From NCBI GenBank assembly GCA_946220865.1, contig CAMJYM010000010.1:11748-75747 (forward strand): 64,000 nt of DNA, given 5' to 3'. The translations under genes and the position numbers were made by a program. Source of the stretch: an uncultured Clostridia bacterium (lineage in GTDB: Bacteria; Bacillota; Clostridia; Saccharofermentanales; DTU023). Below the pieces are notes generated by a model. It ran no database searches, was not told the DNA's origin, and saw only the letters and a list, made by a program, of their open reading frames with translations. Below, piece after piece: positions 45,376 through 54,406 of this stretch (its first letter is position 1; each line of letters begins with the position of its first letter).

Positions 45376-47010
45376 ATGAATAAAATGTATTACAACGGCC
45401 AGGCCCGTCGTGGCCTGGCGGTACTCTTATCTCTTTTCATCCTGATGGCTCCTGCCCCCATTCTGGCAGAAAATTTGTCAGAGGATGTTCCTCAGACCAT
45501 GCAGGAATACGAAAGCCAGGCAGCACCGGAGAAAGCAATAGGCGTCGCGTCCGAAGATGGTTTTTTCACCGCCCGCCTGCAGCCGGAAATCCTCCGGCCA
45601 AAGGGAGAACTGCCTGCTTTTGCCATTCATGCCCGTCGTTTTGAGCAGGACTTTGCAGATAAGATCATTCACAATCTCATGTCCGGAGCAGAACTCTATC
45701 CGGGCCGTGAAATCGAACAGCGCCGCCTTCTCAAAGATATTGACCGATATATTGAGGAAATGAAAACGCGCTACGCCGCGGCGAATATGGATCCAAACAG
45801 CAGTGAATATTATCAGGAACTCGTGGATCTTAAAGCCCACGGTATCCCCACCTTTAATGCCTCGGCCATCCAGAAAATCGACGAGGATGGTTCCTTGCAG
45901 CTGGCGGGAAAACGTGAGGATCGTTTCCTCTACCTGGGAATTGAACAGCAGCCTGAAAATCACTATTATCGTGCCTTTTACAGAAATGCCCCCGTCGAAC
46001 AGATTCCCCGTCAAATATTCGCCTTGCCTGTAACTTCGTTCCTGGAAGAAACCCGCCAGCTCCCACCGGCCCCGACGCGTGAAGAGGCAGAAGCCCGGAC
46101 GGGACTGAATCTTTCCGGGATCACGGAGATTACGACTGAGCCAGAGCTGCCCCCGCTGGATTCGCAGGAAAGTTTTGCCCAGGCTGTGGCTCATCTGAGA
46201 ACTAAGTTTGCCAGTCAGGATGAGAACTACCGCGATCAATGCGGCGATGCTCCTTCCTTTGGGCCCAAGGAGGCCGCCGAAAAAGCCGAAGCCTTTTTCC
46301 GAACAATCGGGATTCAAAATCTTGCTCTGGTCAGGACGGACGCAGAAGTTTTTGAGTCGATCCTCAAGAGTGAAAGCGATGGACTCAGTCAGGAAGAATT
46401 CGTGGCTCTGGCTCAGACAGGTAAGGAACTCCAGGTGCAGGAAGGTTATGAACCCGTCTGGCATCTGGAATATCAGCCGGCCTTCGCGGGTGTTCCCTTT
46501 GCTTACGATCTTCATGCTTACAACAAACAAGCTTTTTACATGGATGAAGCTGTGTCAGCAGAAAAAACACCGGCAGAATGGACTTTTTGTCATATCGACA
46601 TTTACCTGAATGACCAGGGTATCGTGGCCTTTGATGAGTATGCGCCCATGAGCGCAGAAAAACTTGAAGAAGATGCGCCCCAGCTGCTTCCTGAAAAAGA
46701 GATTCTGGAGCTGGCAAAAGAGATCCTGCCCATGAAATACACGAAAGAAAACTTCCCCACGCAGGAGCAGATTGATCTGCAAATCCAGAAGATGAGGCTT
46801 TCCTACTGGCGGGAGAAGGATCCGGAGGATCCTGAAGGCGGCCGCGTCATTCCCGTCTGGAACTTTTACGGCAGTTTCAACGCCATTTATACAGGACAAG
46901 CCAATAATAAAATGGCCATTCTTAAGGATGATCCCCGCATGGAAAACAGCCTTCTGACCCTGAATGCCATCGATGGCACAGTGGTCGAGCTGGCCCGCTT
47001 CATGCCCTGA
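45376..47010 (+). CDS. Secreted protein of unknown function
   Basis: This 544-residue protein has a Sec signal peptide (basic start, hydrophobic residues about 15-30, cleavage near PILAEN). The rest is soluble, rich in Glu, Pro and aromatic residues, with no transmembrane helix and no cell-wall sorting motif. It resembles in general style the secreted DUF6034-like proteins found next to two-component systems in gut Firmicutes, but I cannot confirm the family. AAGGAGG precedes ATG. It follows the kinase gene by 126 bases and may be its target. Confidence 0.55.
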   Translation: MNKMYYNGQARRGLAVLLSLFILMAPAPILAENLSEDVPQTMQEYESQAAPEKAIGVASEDGFFTARLQPEILRPKGELPAFAIHARRFEQDFADKIIHNLMSGAELYPGREIEQRRLLKDIDRYIEEMKTRYAAANMDPNSSEYYQELVDLKAHGIPTFNASAIQKIDEDGSLQLAGKREDRFLYLGIEQQPENHYYRAFYRNAPVEQIPRQIFALPVTSFLEETRQLPPAPTREEAEARTGLNLSGITEITTEPELPPLDSQESFAQAVAHLRTKFASQDENYRDQCGDAPSFGPKEAAEKAEAFFRTIGIQNLALVRTDAEVFESILKSESDGLSQEEFVALAQTGKELQVQEGYEPVWHLEYQPAFAGVPFAYDLHAYNKQAFYMDEAVSAEKTPAEWTFCHIDIYLNDQGIVAFDEYAPMSAEKLEEDAPQLLPEKEILELAKEILPMKYTKENFPTQEQIDLQIQKMRLSYWREKDPEDPEGGRVIPVWNFYGSFNAIYTGQANNKMAILKDDPRMENSLLTLNAIDGTVVELARFMP

Positions 47011-47387
47011 CAAACACCTGCAATCAGCTGTTTATAAAGTTTAAGATCAAGTCGGATTTGTTAAAAAACTTAACTGAATTGCTTCAAGACCTTTGCTGAC
47101 TCACTTCAAGCTATCATTAGCCCTTAGCAGCCTTATTGGCTCTTAACCAACGTTCGTCAGGTGGCCCTGAAGAACCGTGGACATGGTGCCCGCAGGAACT
47201 CCTCCTGTGGGCGCTTTTTTGGGGATGGAAAAAGAATAATTTCAAATACTTCAAAACTGCGAAAAAGAAAGTGGGAAAGAAGGTGGGGGGAGGATTTTCT
47301 GAAAAAGGCCATGTACTCCCAGGCATCGTGTTAAGCTAAAATGACTTAGCAGGATATTTCCTGTCAGAACCAGAAAAGAGGACGATC
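47011..47387 (+). other. Intergenic region with terminator
   Basis: About 375 bases without a gene. Apart from the strong terminator at 47186-47220, the sequence from 47220 to 47330 is purine-rich, and I see no conserved RNA fold. Confidence 0.5.
47186..47220 (+). terminator. Rho-independent terminator
   Basis: GTGCCCGCAGGA and TCCTGTGGGCGC pair around ACTCC, followed by six T. It ends about 210 bases after the secreted-protein stop, far enough that it could also end a small RNA. Confidence 0.85.
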
Positions 47388-48203
47388 ATGAAAACTGCCA
47401 TTCTGCAGATGAATAGCGGAGACTGCCCTGAAGAAAATTTGCAGTCCCTTGAGCTCATGGTGTGTGAAGCGGCGCAGGCTGGAGCGCAGCTTGTGGCAAG
47501 TCCGGAGGCTAGCCTCTATATGGGCAGAGACAAGGGGAAACACCTGGAAATTCCCGGAAAAAGCGCGGGCCTTTGCCGCTGTTCGGAACTTGCCCGAAAA
47601 CTGGGAATTTTCCTGCATCTCGGCAGCTGCTACACGTCGAGCCCGGATCCTGAACGCTTTTATAATGAAAGCTTTTTCTTTGGCCCGGATGGAAAGATCC
47701 TGGCGAATTATGCGAAAACCCATTGCTTTGATGTCTCCATTCAGGGACGGATTTATCGTGAATCCCGACATATTGAGCCGGGGAACAAGCTCGTGACTTG
47801 TCCAATACAGGTTGGAAGCGAACATTTTGTTCTGGGTTTTGCCATCTGCTATGATCTGCGTTTTGCCGACTTATTCCACACTCTGAGCCGCAAGGGAGCC
47901 AATCTTTTTCTCGTACCCTCAGCCTTCACACAGGCGAGCGGAGAGCTTCACTGGCACATCCTGCTTCGCTCTCGTGCCCTCGATTATGGCTCTTATGTTC
48001 TGGCACCGTCTCAGTGCGGAGAAAGCAGTGAGGGCTGTTCTTATGGCCATGCGCTCATCGTGGATCCCTGTGGACACATTCTGGCTGAGGCAGGTGAACA
48101 GCCGGAGATTATTTATGCCGAACTCCGGGAAGAAGAAATTCAGAGGCAGGAAGAAAGCTTCGGCGTCCGCAAGAACCGACGAGATGATCTTTATATTTCT
48201 TAG
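47388..48203 (+). CDS. Nitrilase-superfamily amidase (Nit-like)
   Basis: This 271-residue C-N hydrolase has an intact triad: Glu in ASPEASLY near residue 41, Lys in YAKTHCFD near 109, and Cys in FAICYDLRF near 153. The pattern is that of Nit1/Nit2-type omega-amidases or deaminated-glutathione amidases. An omega-amidase turns 2-oxoglutaramate into 2-oxoglutarate, which would feed the adjacent hydroxyglutarate genes, but this is inference. It lies upstream of the operon promoter, so it is a separate unit. Confidence 0.82.
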   Translation: MKTAILQMNSGDCPEENLQSLELMVCEAAQAGAQLVASPEASLYMGRDKGKHLEIPGKSAGLCRCSELARKLGIFLHLGSCYTSSPDPERFYNESFFFGPDGKILANYAKTHCFDVSIQGRIYRESRHIEPGNKLVTCPIQVGSEHFVLGFAICYDLRFADLFHTLSRKGANLFLVPSAFTQASGELHWHILLRSRALDYGSYVLAPSQCGESSEGCSYGHALIVDPCGHILAEAGEQPEIIYAELREEEIQRQEESFGVRKNRRDDLYIS

Positions 48204-48344
48204 ATCAGCTTTTCATGGATAGATCAGCCGTTCACAGACAGTTTCTTTTCCGCCCAGATTTTAAGGGGCTTGTATGAATGGGCCAAAAAATTCATTGGGG
48301 TTTATCAAGGCGCTGATCAGCTGCGAAGGCTGAACAATGGCCAG

Positions 48345-48373
48345 TGGACAAATAAAATTCGCCAGCGTATACT
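48345..48373 (+). promoter_or_regulatory. Promoter of the hydroxyglutarate operon
   Basis: TGGACA (48345-48350), 17 bases, TATACT (48368-48373): each box is one base off consensus. The start would be near 48380, about 45 bases ahead of the riboswitch. Confidence 0.75.
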
Positions 48374-48423
48374 GCACATGAAATCCGCAGAGGATTTCCT
48401 AAAATTTCATATATTGACGAATC

Positions 48424-48592
48424 TGCCCAAGGGTGCTGTCAACTTTTAGTCTGACACTGAAAAGGGAAGCAGGTGAGAATCCTGCACGATCCGGTCACTG
48501 TGATGGAAGAGCAGCCGCAGAGCCATTGTTCGAAAGAATGAGAAGGCGCGGCATGTGAAGAAGCCTAAGTCAGGAGACCTGCCCTGGGTAAA
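48424..48592 (+). ncRNA. Cobalamin riboswitch ahead of the hydroxyglutarate operon
   Basis: The aptamer elements appear in order: AAAGGGAAGCAGGTGAGAAT, CCTGCACGATCCGGTCACTG, GAGCAGCCGCAG, GCCATTGTTCG, AATGAGAAGGCGCGGCA and the B12 box AAGTCAGGAGACCTGCC, which is a perfect match to the usual form. P1 can close with CCCAAGGG (48426-48433) against CCCTGGG (48582-48588). It lies between the promoter and gcdD on the same strand, with no known B12 gene between. The spacer to gcdD is about 285 bases. Confidence 0.93.
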
Positions 48593-48720
48593 CCGAGAAG
48601 CTTCCGCAGAAAGAGACTGGTTGCCCGTGCATAGCTGGGTGTTCTTTTCGATTATCAGCTGTTTTTTAGCAAACTGTCATCGATTTGCGGAGAAAATAAG
48701 TGATAGCGAAAGGACACAAG

Positions 48721-48828
48721 ATGCAACGTCAAAGCTTAACTGTTTCAGAGCGTTATGCTCTTTCTTCGCACCTCCGAGGGCCCCTGGCACCGGTGGTGTT
48801 TCTTTTTTATTCACTCAGAACCATATGA
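48721..48828 (+). CDS. Possible 35-residue leader peptide or gene remnant
   Basis: ATG at 48721 has AAAGGA 6 bases upstream, a good ribosome site. The frame codes for 35 residues, beginning MQRQSLTVSERYAL and ending FLFYSLRTI. Its 3' half overlaps the terminator-like hairpin. It may be a leader peptide, or the beginning of a gene that once followed the riboswitch and was lost. I do not recognise it. Confidence 0.35.
   Translation: MQRQSLTVSERYALSSHLRGPLAPVVFLFYSLRTI
48786..48808 (+). terminator. Terminator-like hairpin in the riboswitch output region
   Basis: GCACC and GGTGT pair around GGT, followed by TTCTTTTTT. The stem is short. A second CACC at about 48769 could compete for the same GGTG arm, which would suit a switch. 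Confidence 0.45.
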
Positions 48829-48877
48829 TATTTTGCTCCTTTACTGTCTGGTAGAGGGGCTTTGAGGTGTTTCGGTG

Positions 48878-49186
48878 ATGCCTGAAATTTTTTTAATTGC
48901 CCTTGTAGGCTTTTTTATCGTCTTTATGGTTCTGCTCCTGATCTGCGGCGCCATTAAGGTCATGGGCTGGATTCTGGGAAAACTGGGGAAGAGCGACCCG
49001 CATAACCAGTGTATTCCGGCGAGCTCATCGGTTCAGCAAAAAGTGTCTGCCATACAGCGGTCGGACTCTGGTTCAGCAATTTCTGATGAATTGCTTCTGG
49101 CGCTCATCACTTCTGCGTTGATGGAAGAAAACGGATGGAGCGGCGAAGAATTCCAATTTTTATCTATTGAAGAGCGAGCGGTGTAA
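48878..49186 (+). CDS. gcdD: Glutaconyl-CoA decarboxylase delta subunit (OadG-like)
   Basis: This 102-residue protein has one N-terminal membrane helix (IFLIALVGFFIVFMVLLLIC) and a soluble tail with a C-terminal helix (DELLLALITSALMEE). It is the small assembly subunit of sodium-pumping decarboxylases. Length fits GcdD of Acidaminococcus. ATG 48878 follows GAGGTG; a GTG directly before it is possible. It is the first structural gene of the operon. Confidence 0.82.
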   Translation: MPEIFLIALVGFFIVFMVLLLICGAIKVMGWILGKLGKSDPHNQCIPASSSVQQKVSAIQRSDSGSAISDELLLALITSALMEENGWSGEEFQFLSIEERAV

Positions 49187-49221
49187 GCCGGTCATTAAGC
49201 AGAAAAAACAGTGAGGATCTT

Positions 49222-49659
49222 ATGAAATATTGGGTGAGCGTCAACGGAAAAAAGTACGAAGTCGAAGTCGAGCGCAAAGGGGACTACACCCTTCTGGCCA
49301 AATCCTATGAAAGTGCGGCTCCCATCGCCGTGCCTGCAGCAGCACCGGCGGCTGCTATGCCTGTTCCTGAAGCAGCGGCTCCGGTAGCCGCTGCTCCGCA
49401 GATCCGGGCAAAGGAAGCAACAGAAAAAACGAGCGCGGAGGCAGGAAGTCTGAACAGCCCTTTTCCGGGGAAAGTGCTGGAAGTAATGGTGCAAGTGGGA
49501 CAAAAAGTCATGCAGGGCAGCACCGTCCTGATTCTGGAAGCGATGAAAATGGAAACTGAACTCGCCGCACCGCTCTCAGGAACTGTCCGTGAGATTCGCG
49601 TCAAAGCCGGGGATAAGGTCGATACCGGCGAGCTGCTGCTTCTGATTTCGGCGGAGTAA
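49222..49659 (+). CDS. gcdC: Glutaconyl-CoA decarboxylase gamma subunit (biotin carrier)
   Basis: This 145-residue carrier has a short N-terminal fold (residues 1-28), a flexible Ala/Pro linker (about 30-75) and a biotinyl domain (77-145) with biotin attached at Lys109 in EAMKMET. It moves CO2 from the transferase subunit to the membrane beta subunit. BirA and BioY at the end of the operon supply and attach its biotin. Confidence 0.93.
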   Translation: MKYWVSVNGKKYEVEVERKGDYTLLAKSYESAAPIAVPAAAPAAAMPVPEAAAPVAAAPQIRAKEATEKTSAEAGSLNSPFPGKVLEVMVQVGQKVMQGSTVLILEAMKMETELAAPLSGTVREIRVKAGDKVDTGELLLLISAE

Positions 49660-49663
49660 GCGC

Positions 49664-50815
49664 ATGGACGTTCTGGCTATTTTTCAGAAAATGTGGGAGG
49701 GCTCAGGCTTTGCCGCGATGCAGTGGCGAAACATGCTGATGCTCCTCATCTCTTTTGTCCTGCTCTATCTGGCCATTCATAAAAAGTTTGAGCCTCTGCT
49801 CCTCCTGCCTATTGCCTTTGGCATGCTCCTGGCTAATCTGCCTGCAGGCCATCTGATGTACGATGCCGTGGCAGATGGAGGAGCCTGGTATCAGTCGGGC
49901 ATTTTGCAGATTATCTACAGCGGAGTGAAGAGCACGGTCTTTCCCTGCCTCATCTTTCTCTGTGTCGGCGCGATGACGGACTTTGGTCCCATGATCGCAA
50001 ATCCGCTCAGCATTCTGATGGGTGCAGGGGCTCAATTTGGCATCTATTTTGTCTTTCTTGTCGCTTCCCTGAGCGGCGTTTTTACACTGAAAGAAGCAGC
50101 GGCAATTTCGATTATCGGAGGTGCCGATGGGCCGACGGCCATTTATTCCGCGCTTATTATGGCTCCTCATCGCCTGGCTCCCATTGCCATTGCTGCTTAC
50201 TCTTATATGGCTTTGATTCCGCTGATTCAGCCTCCAATCATGAGATTGATGACCACCAGCAAAGAACGGAAGATCCGTATGCAGCAAAAACGCAAGGTGA
50301 GCAAAGCGGAAAAAATCATCTTCCCCATCTTTGTGACCGTGCTTTGCTGCCTGATTCTCCCCAGCGTCGCCCCTCTTCTGGGCATGCTGATGCTGGGGAA
50401 TCTGATCCGCGAGTCTGGCGTGGTCGAACGTCTGCGCGATACTGCGGAAAACGCTCTCTGCAATATTCTGACGATCTGTCTCGGCGTCACGGTCGGTGCC
50501 ACGGCGGACGGCGAGGTTTTTCTGCGTCTGGAAACCGTATTGATCATTCTCATGGGCCTGCTGGCTTTTATATTTTCGACAGTAGGCGGACTGCTCATCG
50601 GCAAGCTGCTCTCCTGGCTGACGCATGGAAAGATCAACCCTCTGATTGGCGCTGCCGGGGTTTCCGCTGTGCCGATGGCGGCCAGGGTGGCGCATCAGGA
50701 AGGGCAGAAGGCCGATCCTGAAAATTATCTCCTTATGCACGCCATGGGGCCCAATGTGGCCGGGGTCATCGGTTCAGCCGTTGCCGCCGGTTTCTTTCTG
50801 GCGCTCTTCGGCTGA
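49664..50815 (+). CDS. gcdB: Glutaconyl-CoA decarboxylase beta subunit (sodium pump)
   Basis: This 383-residue integral membrane subunit decarboxylates carboxybiotin and exports sodium. It has about ten predicted segments and the sodium-site motifs of the OadB/GcdB/MmdB family, including the GGADGPTAIYSALIMAP segment near residue 158 and NPLIGAAGVSAVPMAARVA near 325. It is encoded 4 bases after gcdC. The family is well defined; the substrate comes from the alpha subunit and context. Confidence 0.95.
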   Translation: MDVLAIFQKMWEGSGFAAMQWRNMLMLLISFVLLYLAIHKKFEPLLLLPIAFGMLLANLPAGHLMYDAVADGGAWYQSGILQIIYSGVKSTVFPCLIFLCVGAMTDFGPMIANPLSILMGAGAQFGIYFVFLVASLSGVFTLKEAAAISIIGGADGPTAIYSALIMAPHRLAPIAIAAYSYMALIPLIQPPIMRLMTTSKERKIRMQQKRKVSKAEKIIFPIFVTVLCCLILPSVAPLLGMLMLGNLIRESGVVERLRDTAENALCNILTICLGVTVGATADGEVFLRLETVLIILMGLLAFIFSTVGGLLIGKLLSWLTHGKINPLIGAAGVSAVPMAARVAHQEGQKADPENYLLMHAMGPNVAGVIGSAVAAGFFLALFG

Positions 50816-50866
50816 GAAAGTTAAAAACTCCGCGCACAGGCGGGGAGAATATAGAAAGAAGACAAG

Positions 50867-52615
50867 ATGAAACGATATTCCATGCCGGCCAGTTTTGAAA
50901 ATCTGCCTATTCTTGGTCAGAGAGCTGTCCGTCCAGATCCCGGGAATGAAGCAAAGCTTATGGCGGTAGAGGCAGAAATCCACCGGGAAATTCAGCAAGT
51001 GACAGCAGCGGGGCGGGCGGATGCTTCCCTCAATGCGGACGGTCAGCTCACAGCCCTGCAGCGCATCCTGAGCCTTGTGGACCAGGAAATTTTTCTCCCT
51101 CTCAATTCACTCTACAACCCGGAGGAGAATGACAACGGATCGACGGCTATCCTCAAAGGCCTCGGCAAAATTGAGGGGCGCTGGGCGCTCATTGTGGCTT
51201 CGGATAACAAAAAACTTGCCGGAGCCTGGGTGCCGGGCCAATCAGAAAATCTGCTGCGTGCTTCGGATACGGCGAAGCGCCTGCGCATCCCCCTAGTTTA
51301 CCTGCTGAACTGCAGTGGGGTAAAGCTGGACGAGCAGGAAAAAGTTTATGCGAACCGTCGCGGCGGCGGGGCCCCTTTCTATCGCAACGCGGAACTCAAT
51401 CAGCTGGGCATTCCTGTGATCGTCGGCATCTGGGGAACCAATCCCGCGGGTGGCGGTTATCATGCCATCTCCCCCACCATCCTCATCGCCCATAAAAAAG
51501 CCAATATGGCCGTGGGCGGAGCGGGCATCCTGAGCGGCATGAACCCTAAGGGCTACATCGACGAGGAGGGGGCTCAGCAAATCGTTGAAGCGAGTGCGAA
51601 GAACAAGTCAGCTCCTCCCGGTTCCATCGGCATCCACTATGAAAAAACAGGGTTCTTCCGAGAAGTTTACGCAGAAGAAGAAGGAGTCATTGCGGCCATT
51701 CGCAAGTATCTTTCTTACCTGCCTGCCTATCATCCTGACTTCTTTCGTGTGGCAGAACCGATGCCGCCACGCTTCGAGGGCAAGGAGCTTTATTCACTCC
51801 TGCCGGTCAATACGAAGAAGGCCTATGATGCCAGGGAAATTCTCGCGCGCCTGCTCGATGGCAGTGAGTTTGCCGAGTATAAACCCGCTTATGGGCCGGA
51901 AATTCTTTGTGGCATGTGCCGGCTGTCGGGATTCCCGCTTGGCCTTGTGGCCAACAGCGGGCAGTTGCTCATGAACTATCCCAAGTATCGACAAAACTCG
52001 GTGGGTCTGGGCAGCAAGCTCTACCGTGAGGGTCTCATCAAGATGAGTGAGTTTGTGACCCTCTGCGCCCGTGATCGCCTGCCGATCATCTGGCTGCAGG
52101 ATACGACCGGAATTGATGTTGGTGATGAGGCAGAAGAAGCAGAACTTCTGGGCCTGGGCCAGTCTCTGATCTATTCCATTCAGAATTCAGATCTGCCGCA
52201 GATGGAAATCACCCTGCGCAAGGGAACGGCAGCGGCACACTATGTTCTGGGCGGACCTCAGGGCGAGATGAATGCCTTCTCTCTGGGAACGGCGGCCACA
52301 GAGATCAATGTGATGAACGGGGAAACGGCCTGTTGCGCCATGTACTCCAGAAAGCTCGTCAAGGAGAGCAAAACAGGTGAGGATCACAGCGCGACGATCG
52401 CCAAAATGAACCAGATGATCCAGGACTATAAAGACCGCTCAACCCCGCTCTTCTGTGCCCGCAAAGGACTGGTGGACGAGGTGGTCGATCTGGACAAGCT
52501 CCGCAGTTACATGCTGGCTTTCACGGAAGCCTGCTATCAGAATCCGGACTCTATCTGCCCGCGGCATCAGATGATCCTGCCCAGAGCTATCCGTGAATAC
52601 CACAAAGGAGAATGA
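50867..52615 (+). CDS. gcdA: Glutaconyl-CoA decarboxylase alpha subunit (carboxyltransferase)
   Basis: This 582-residue cytoplasmic subunit moves the carboxyl group from glutaconyl-CoA to biotin, leaving crotonyl-CoA. Two crotonase-like carboxyltransferase halves are visible, with GAPFYRNAELNQLGIPVI and the oxyanion-hole stretch NPAGGGYHAISP in the first and GSKLYREGLIKMSEFVTLCA and QDTTGIDVGDEAE in the second. Length agrees with GcdA (about 587). Linkage with gctAB and hgdCAB makes glutaconyl-CoA the likely substrate rather than propionyl- or methylmalonyl-CoA. Confidence 0.94.
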   Translation: MKRYSMPASFENLPILGQRAVRPDPGNEAKLMAVEAEIHREIQQVTAAGRADASLNADGQLTALQRILSLVDQEIFLPLNSLYNPEENDNGSTAILKGLGKIEGRWALIVASDNKKLAGAWVPGQSENLLRASDTAKRLRIPLVYLLNCSGVKLDEQEKVYANRRGGGAPFYRNAELNQLGIPVIVGIWGTNPAGGGYHAISPTILIAHKKANMAVGGAGILSGMNPKGYIDEEGAQQIVEASAKNKSAPPGSIGIHYEKTGFFREVYAEEEGVIAAIRKYLSYLPAYHPDFFRVAEPMPPRFEGKELYSLLPVNTKKAYDAREILARLLDGSEFAEYKPAYGPEILCGMCRLSGFPLGLVANSGQLLMNYPKYRQNSVGLGSKLYREGLIKMSEFVTLCARDRLPIIWLQDTTGIDVGDEAEEAELLGLGQSLIYSIQNSDLPQMEITLRKGTAAAHYVLGGPQGEMNAFSLGTAATEINVMNGETACCAMYSRKLVKESKTGEDHSATIAKMNQMIQDYKDRSTPLFCARKGLVDEVVDLDKLRSYMLAFTEACYQNPDSICPRHQMILPRAIREYHKGE

Positions 52616-52616
52616 G

Positions 52617-53612
52617 ATGAATAACAAATTGCTCAGTCTGCAGGAGGCCATCTGCCGTTATGTGAAAGACGGTGATATTGTATCGCTGGGCGGTTTTACA
52701 ACGAACCGCAAGCCCTATGCGGCGGTGCATGAGATTCTGCGCCAGGGGCAGAAGGATCTGATCGCAATGGCCGGTCCTGCCGGTGGTGACTGGGATCTGC
52801 TCATTGGGGCAGGCCGGGTTAAAGCTTACATCAACTGCTACACAGCAAATTCCGGCGTAACCAACGTGTCCCGCCGTTTTCGCAAGGCCATCGAGACAGG
52901 TACCCTGCTCTTTGAGGATTATTCCCAGGATGTCGAGATGCTGATGATTCACGCAGCTTCGCTGGGATTGCCTTTCCTCCCTGTGCGCATGATGCTGGGT
53001 TCCGGCCTGGTCGATGAATGTGGTATTTCAGAAGAAGTTCGTGCCAGTCTTCCCAAATTAGCGCCGAAAAAATATGTCATGATGGACAATCCCTTCCGTC
53101 CCGGCGAGAAAACGGTCTGTGTTCCCGTACCCCGCATCGACACGGCGATTATCCACGTGCAGAAGGCTTCGCCGGACGGAACCTGCCGCATTGAAGGCGA
53201 CGAATTCCACGACGTGGATATTGCCATAGCTGCAAAAAATCTCATTGTCACCTGTGAAGAGCTTATGAGCAACGAAGAAATACGACGTGAGCCGGAGAAA
53301 AATTCCATTCCGTGTTTTATTCCGAAATGCGTGGTACACGCCCCCTATGGAGCTCATCCCGCCCAGTGCTACAACTACTACGATTACGATAATCCCTACC
53401 TCAAAGAGTATGACGCCGCCAGCAAGACGGAAGAAGGCTTTGCTGCCTTTAAGGCCAAATATGTTGACGCCTTCAAAACTCATGAAGAATATCTGGATTA
53501 TTTCGGCTTTACTTATCTCAATCGCCTGCGTGTAACCTCCGGTTACGGCTATACCTTTGACTTTGCCCTGGAGGGCGCTTCGCAAAACAGTAAGGAGAAG
53601 CAGAATGTCTGA
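52617..53612 (+). CDS. gctA: Glutaconate CoA-transferase subunit A
   Basis: This 331-residue family I CoA-transferase alpha subunit activates (R)-2-hydroxyglutarate with CoA from acetyl-CoA or glutaconyl-CoA. It starts MNNKLLSLQEAICRYVKDGD and shows SLGGFTTNRKPYAAVHEI, the glycine-rich loop, and EDYSQDVEMLMIHAASLGLP. ATG 52617 follows AAAGGAG just behind the gcdA stop. Its end overlaps gctB by eight bases. Confidence 0.94.
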   Translation: MNNKLLSLQEAICRYVKDGDIVSLGGFTTNRKPYAAVHEILRQGQKDLIAMAGPAGGDWDLLIGAGRVKAYINCYTANSGVTNVSRRFRKAIETGTLLFEDYSQDVEMLMIHAASLGLPFLPVRMMLGSGLVDECGISEEVRASLPKLAPKKYVMMDNPFRPGEKTVCVPVPRIDTAIIHVQKASPDGTCRIEGDEFHDVDIAIAAKNLIVTCEELMSNEEIRREPEKNSIPCFIPKCVVHAPYGAHPAQCYNYYDYDNPYLKEYDAASKTEEGFAAFKAKYVDAFKTHEEYLDYFGFTYLNRLRVTSGYGYTFDFALEGASQNSKEKQNV

Positions 53613-54405
53613 GAAATTCGCTTACACCAACAAAGAGATGCAGGCCGTGGCCATTGCCCGCTGCATTCGCGATGGGCAGATTGTCATTGTAGGTACGGGG
53701 CTGCCCCTGATCGGGGCCTCACTGGCCAAGCGCGCCTATGCGCCCAACTGCTCCCTGATTGTGGAATCAGGGCTGATGGACTGCCGCCCTATTGAAGTGC
53801 CCCGCAGCGTTGGGGATAACCGCTTCATGGCACACTGTGGCACGCAGTGGACAAATATACGTTTTGTCGGTTTTGAAACCAATGCCTGGCTGCACGATGA
53901 CGAGCGTCTCATCGCTTTTATCGGCGGTGCACAGATTGATCCTTACGGCAATGTAAACTCGACCTGTATCGGCGACTATCACCGGCCCAAAACCCGTTTT
54001 ACGGGATCTGGCGGGGCCAATGGCATCGCGACTTTTGTCAACACCATCATCATGATGCAACACGAGAAGCGCCGCTTTATGGAAAAAATTGACTACGTGA
54101 CCAGTGCAGGCTGGATGGACGGTCCGGGCGGCAGAGAGCGCGCCGGTCTTCCTGCTAACCGCGGTCCGCAGATGGTCGTCACCGATCTGGGCATTATGAA
54201 ATTTGATCCCCAAACCCGACGCATGTATCTGGCCCATTACTACGAAAGCTCAAGTCCGGAAGAGGTGATTGAGAATACCGGCTTTGAGATTGATGTCTCT
54301 AAGGCCACGATGACGCCTCCCCCCGAACCTGAAATCATCCGCCTTATCCGTGAGGAAATCGATCCGAAACAAAGCTTTATCGTCGTTCCTGGGAAAGAGG
54401 CCTGA
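53605..54405 (+). CDS. gctB: Glutaconate CoA-transferase subunit B
   Basis: This 266-residue beta subunit carries the catalytic glutamate that forms the CoA thioester, Glu54 in LIVESGLMDCRP. This is the same position as in Acidaminococcus fermentans GctB. SGGANGIATFVNTIIMMQHE and DLGIMKFDPQTRRM are family features. ATG 53605 follows AAGGAG and overlaps the gctA stop. Confidence 0.95.
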   Translation: MSEKFAYTNKEMQAVAIARCIRDGQIVIVGTGLPLIGASLAKRAYAPNCSLIVESGLMDCRPIEVPRSVGDNRFMAHCGTQWTNIRFVGFETNAWLHDDERLIAFIGGAQIDPYGNVNSTCIGDYHRPKTRFTGSGGANGIATFVNTIIMMQHEKRRFMEKIDYVTSAGWMDGPGGRERAGLPANRGPQMVVTDLGIMKFDPQTRRMYLAHYYESSSPEEVIENTGFEIDVSKATMTPPPEPEIIRLIREEIDPKQSFIVVPGKEA

Positions 54406-54406
54406 G

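Larger units (their letters stand above)
48204..48877 (+). other. Regulatory leader of the hydroxyglutarate operon
   Basis: About 670 bases between the amidase and gcdD holding, in order, a near-consensus promoter, a cobalamin riboswitch, a long spacer with a possible 35-residue open frame, a terminator-like hairpin and the gcdD ribosome site. Nothing recognisable lies at 48204-48340. Confidence 0.7.

Noticed and set aside
45478..46530. 350-codon frame antisense to the secreted protein
   Set aside because: The plus-strand gene has a signal peptide and a strong ribosome site; the antisense product has none and no recognisable domain.
47020..47220. Structured small RNA ending in the terminator
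   Set aside because: The terminator is strong and distant from the preceding stop, but I could not recognise a promoter or any known RNA fold upstream of it.
48555..48854. 99-codon frame beginning inside the riboswitch
   Set aside because: It starts within the conserved aptamer core including the B12 box, lacks a ribosome site, and its product has no coherent features.
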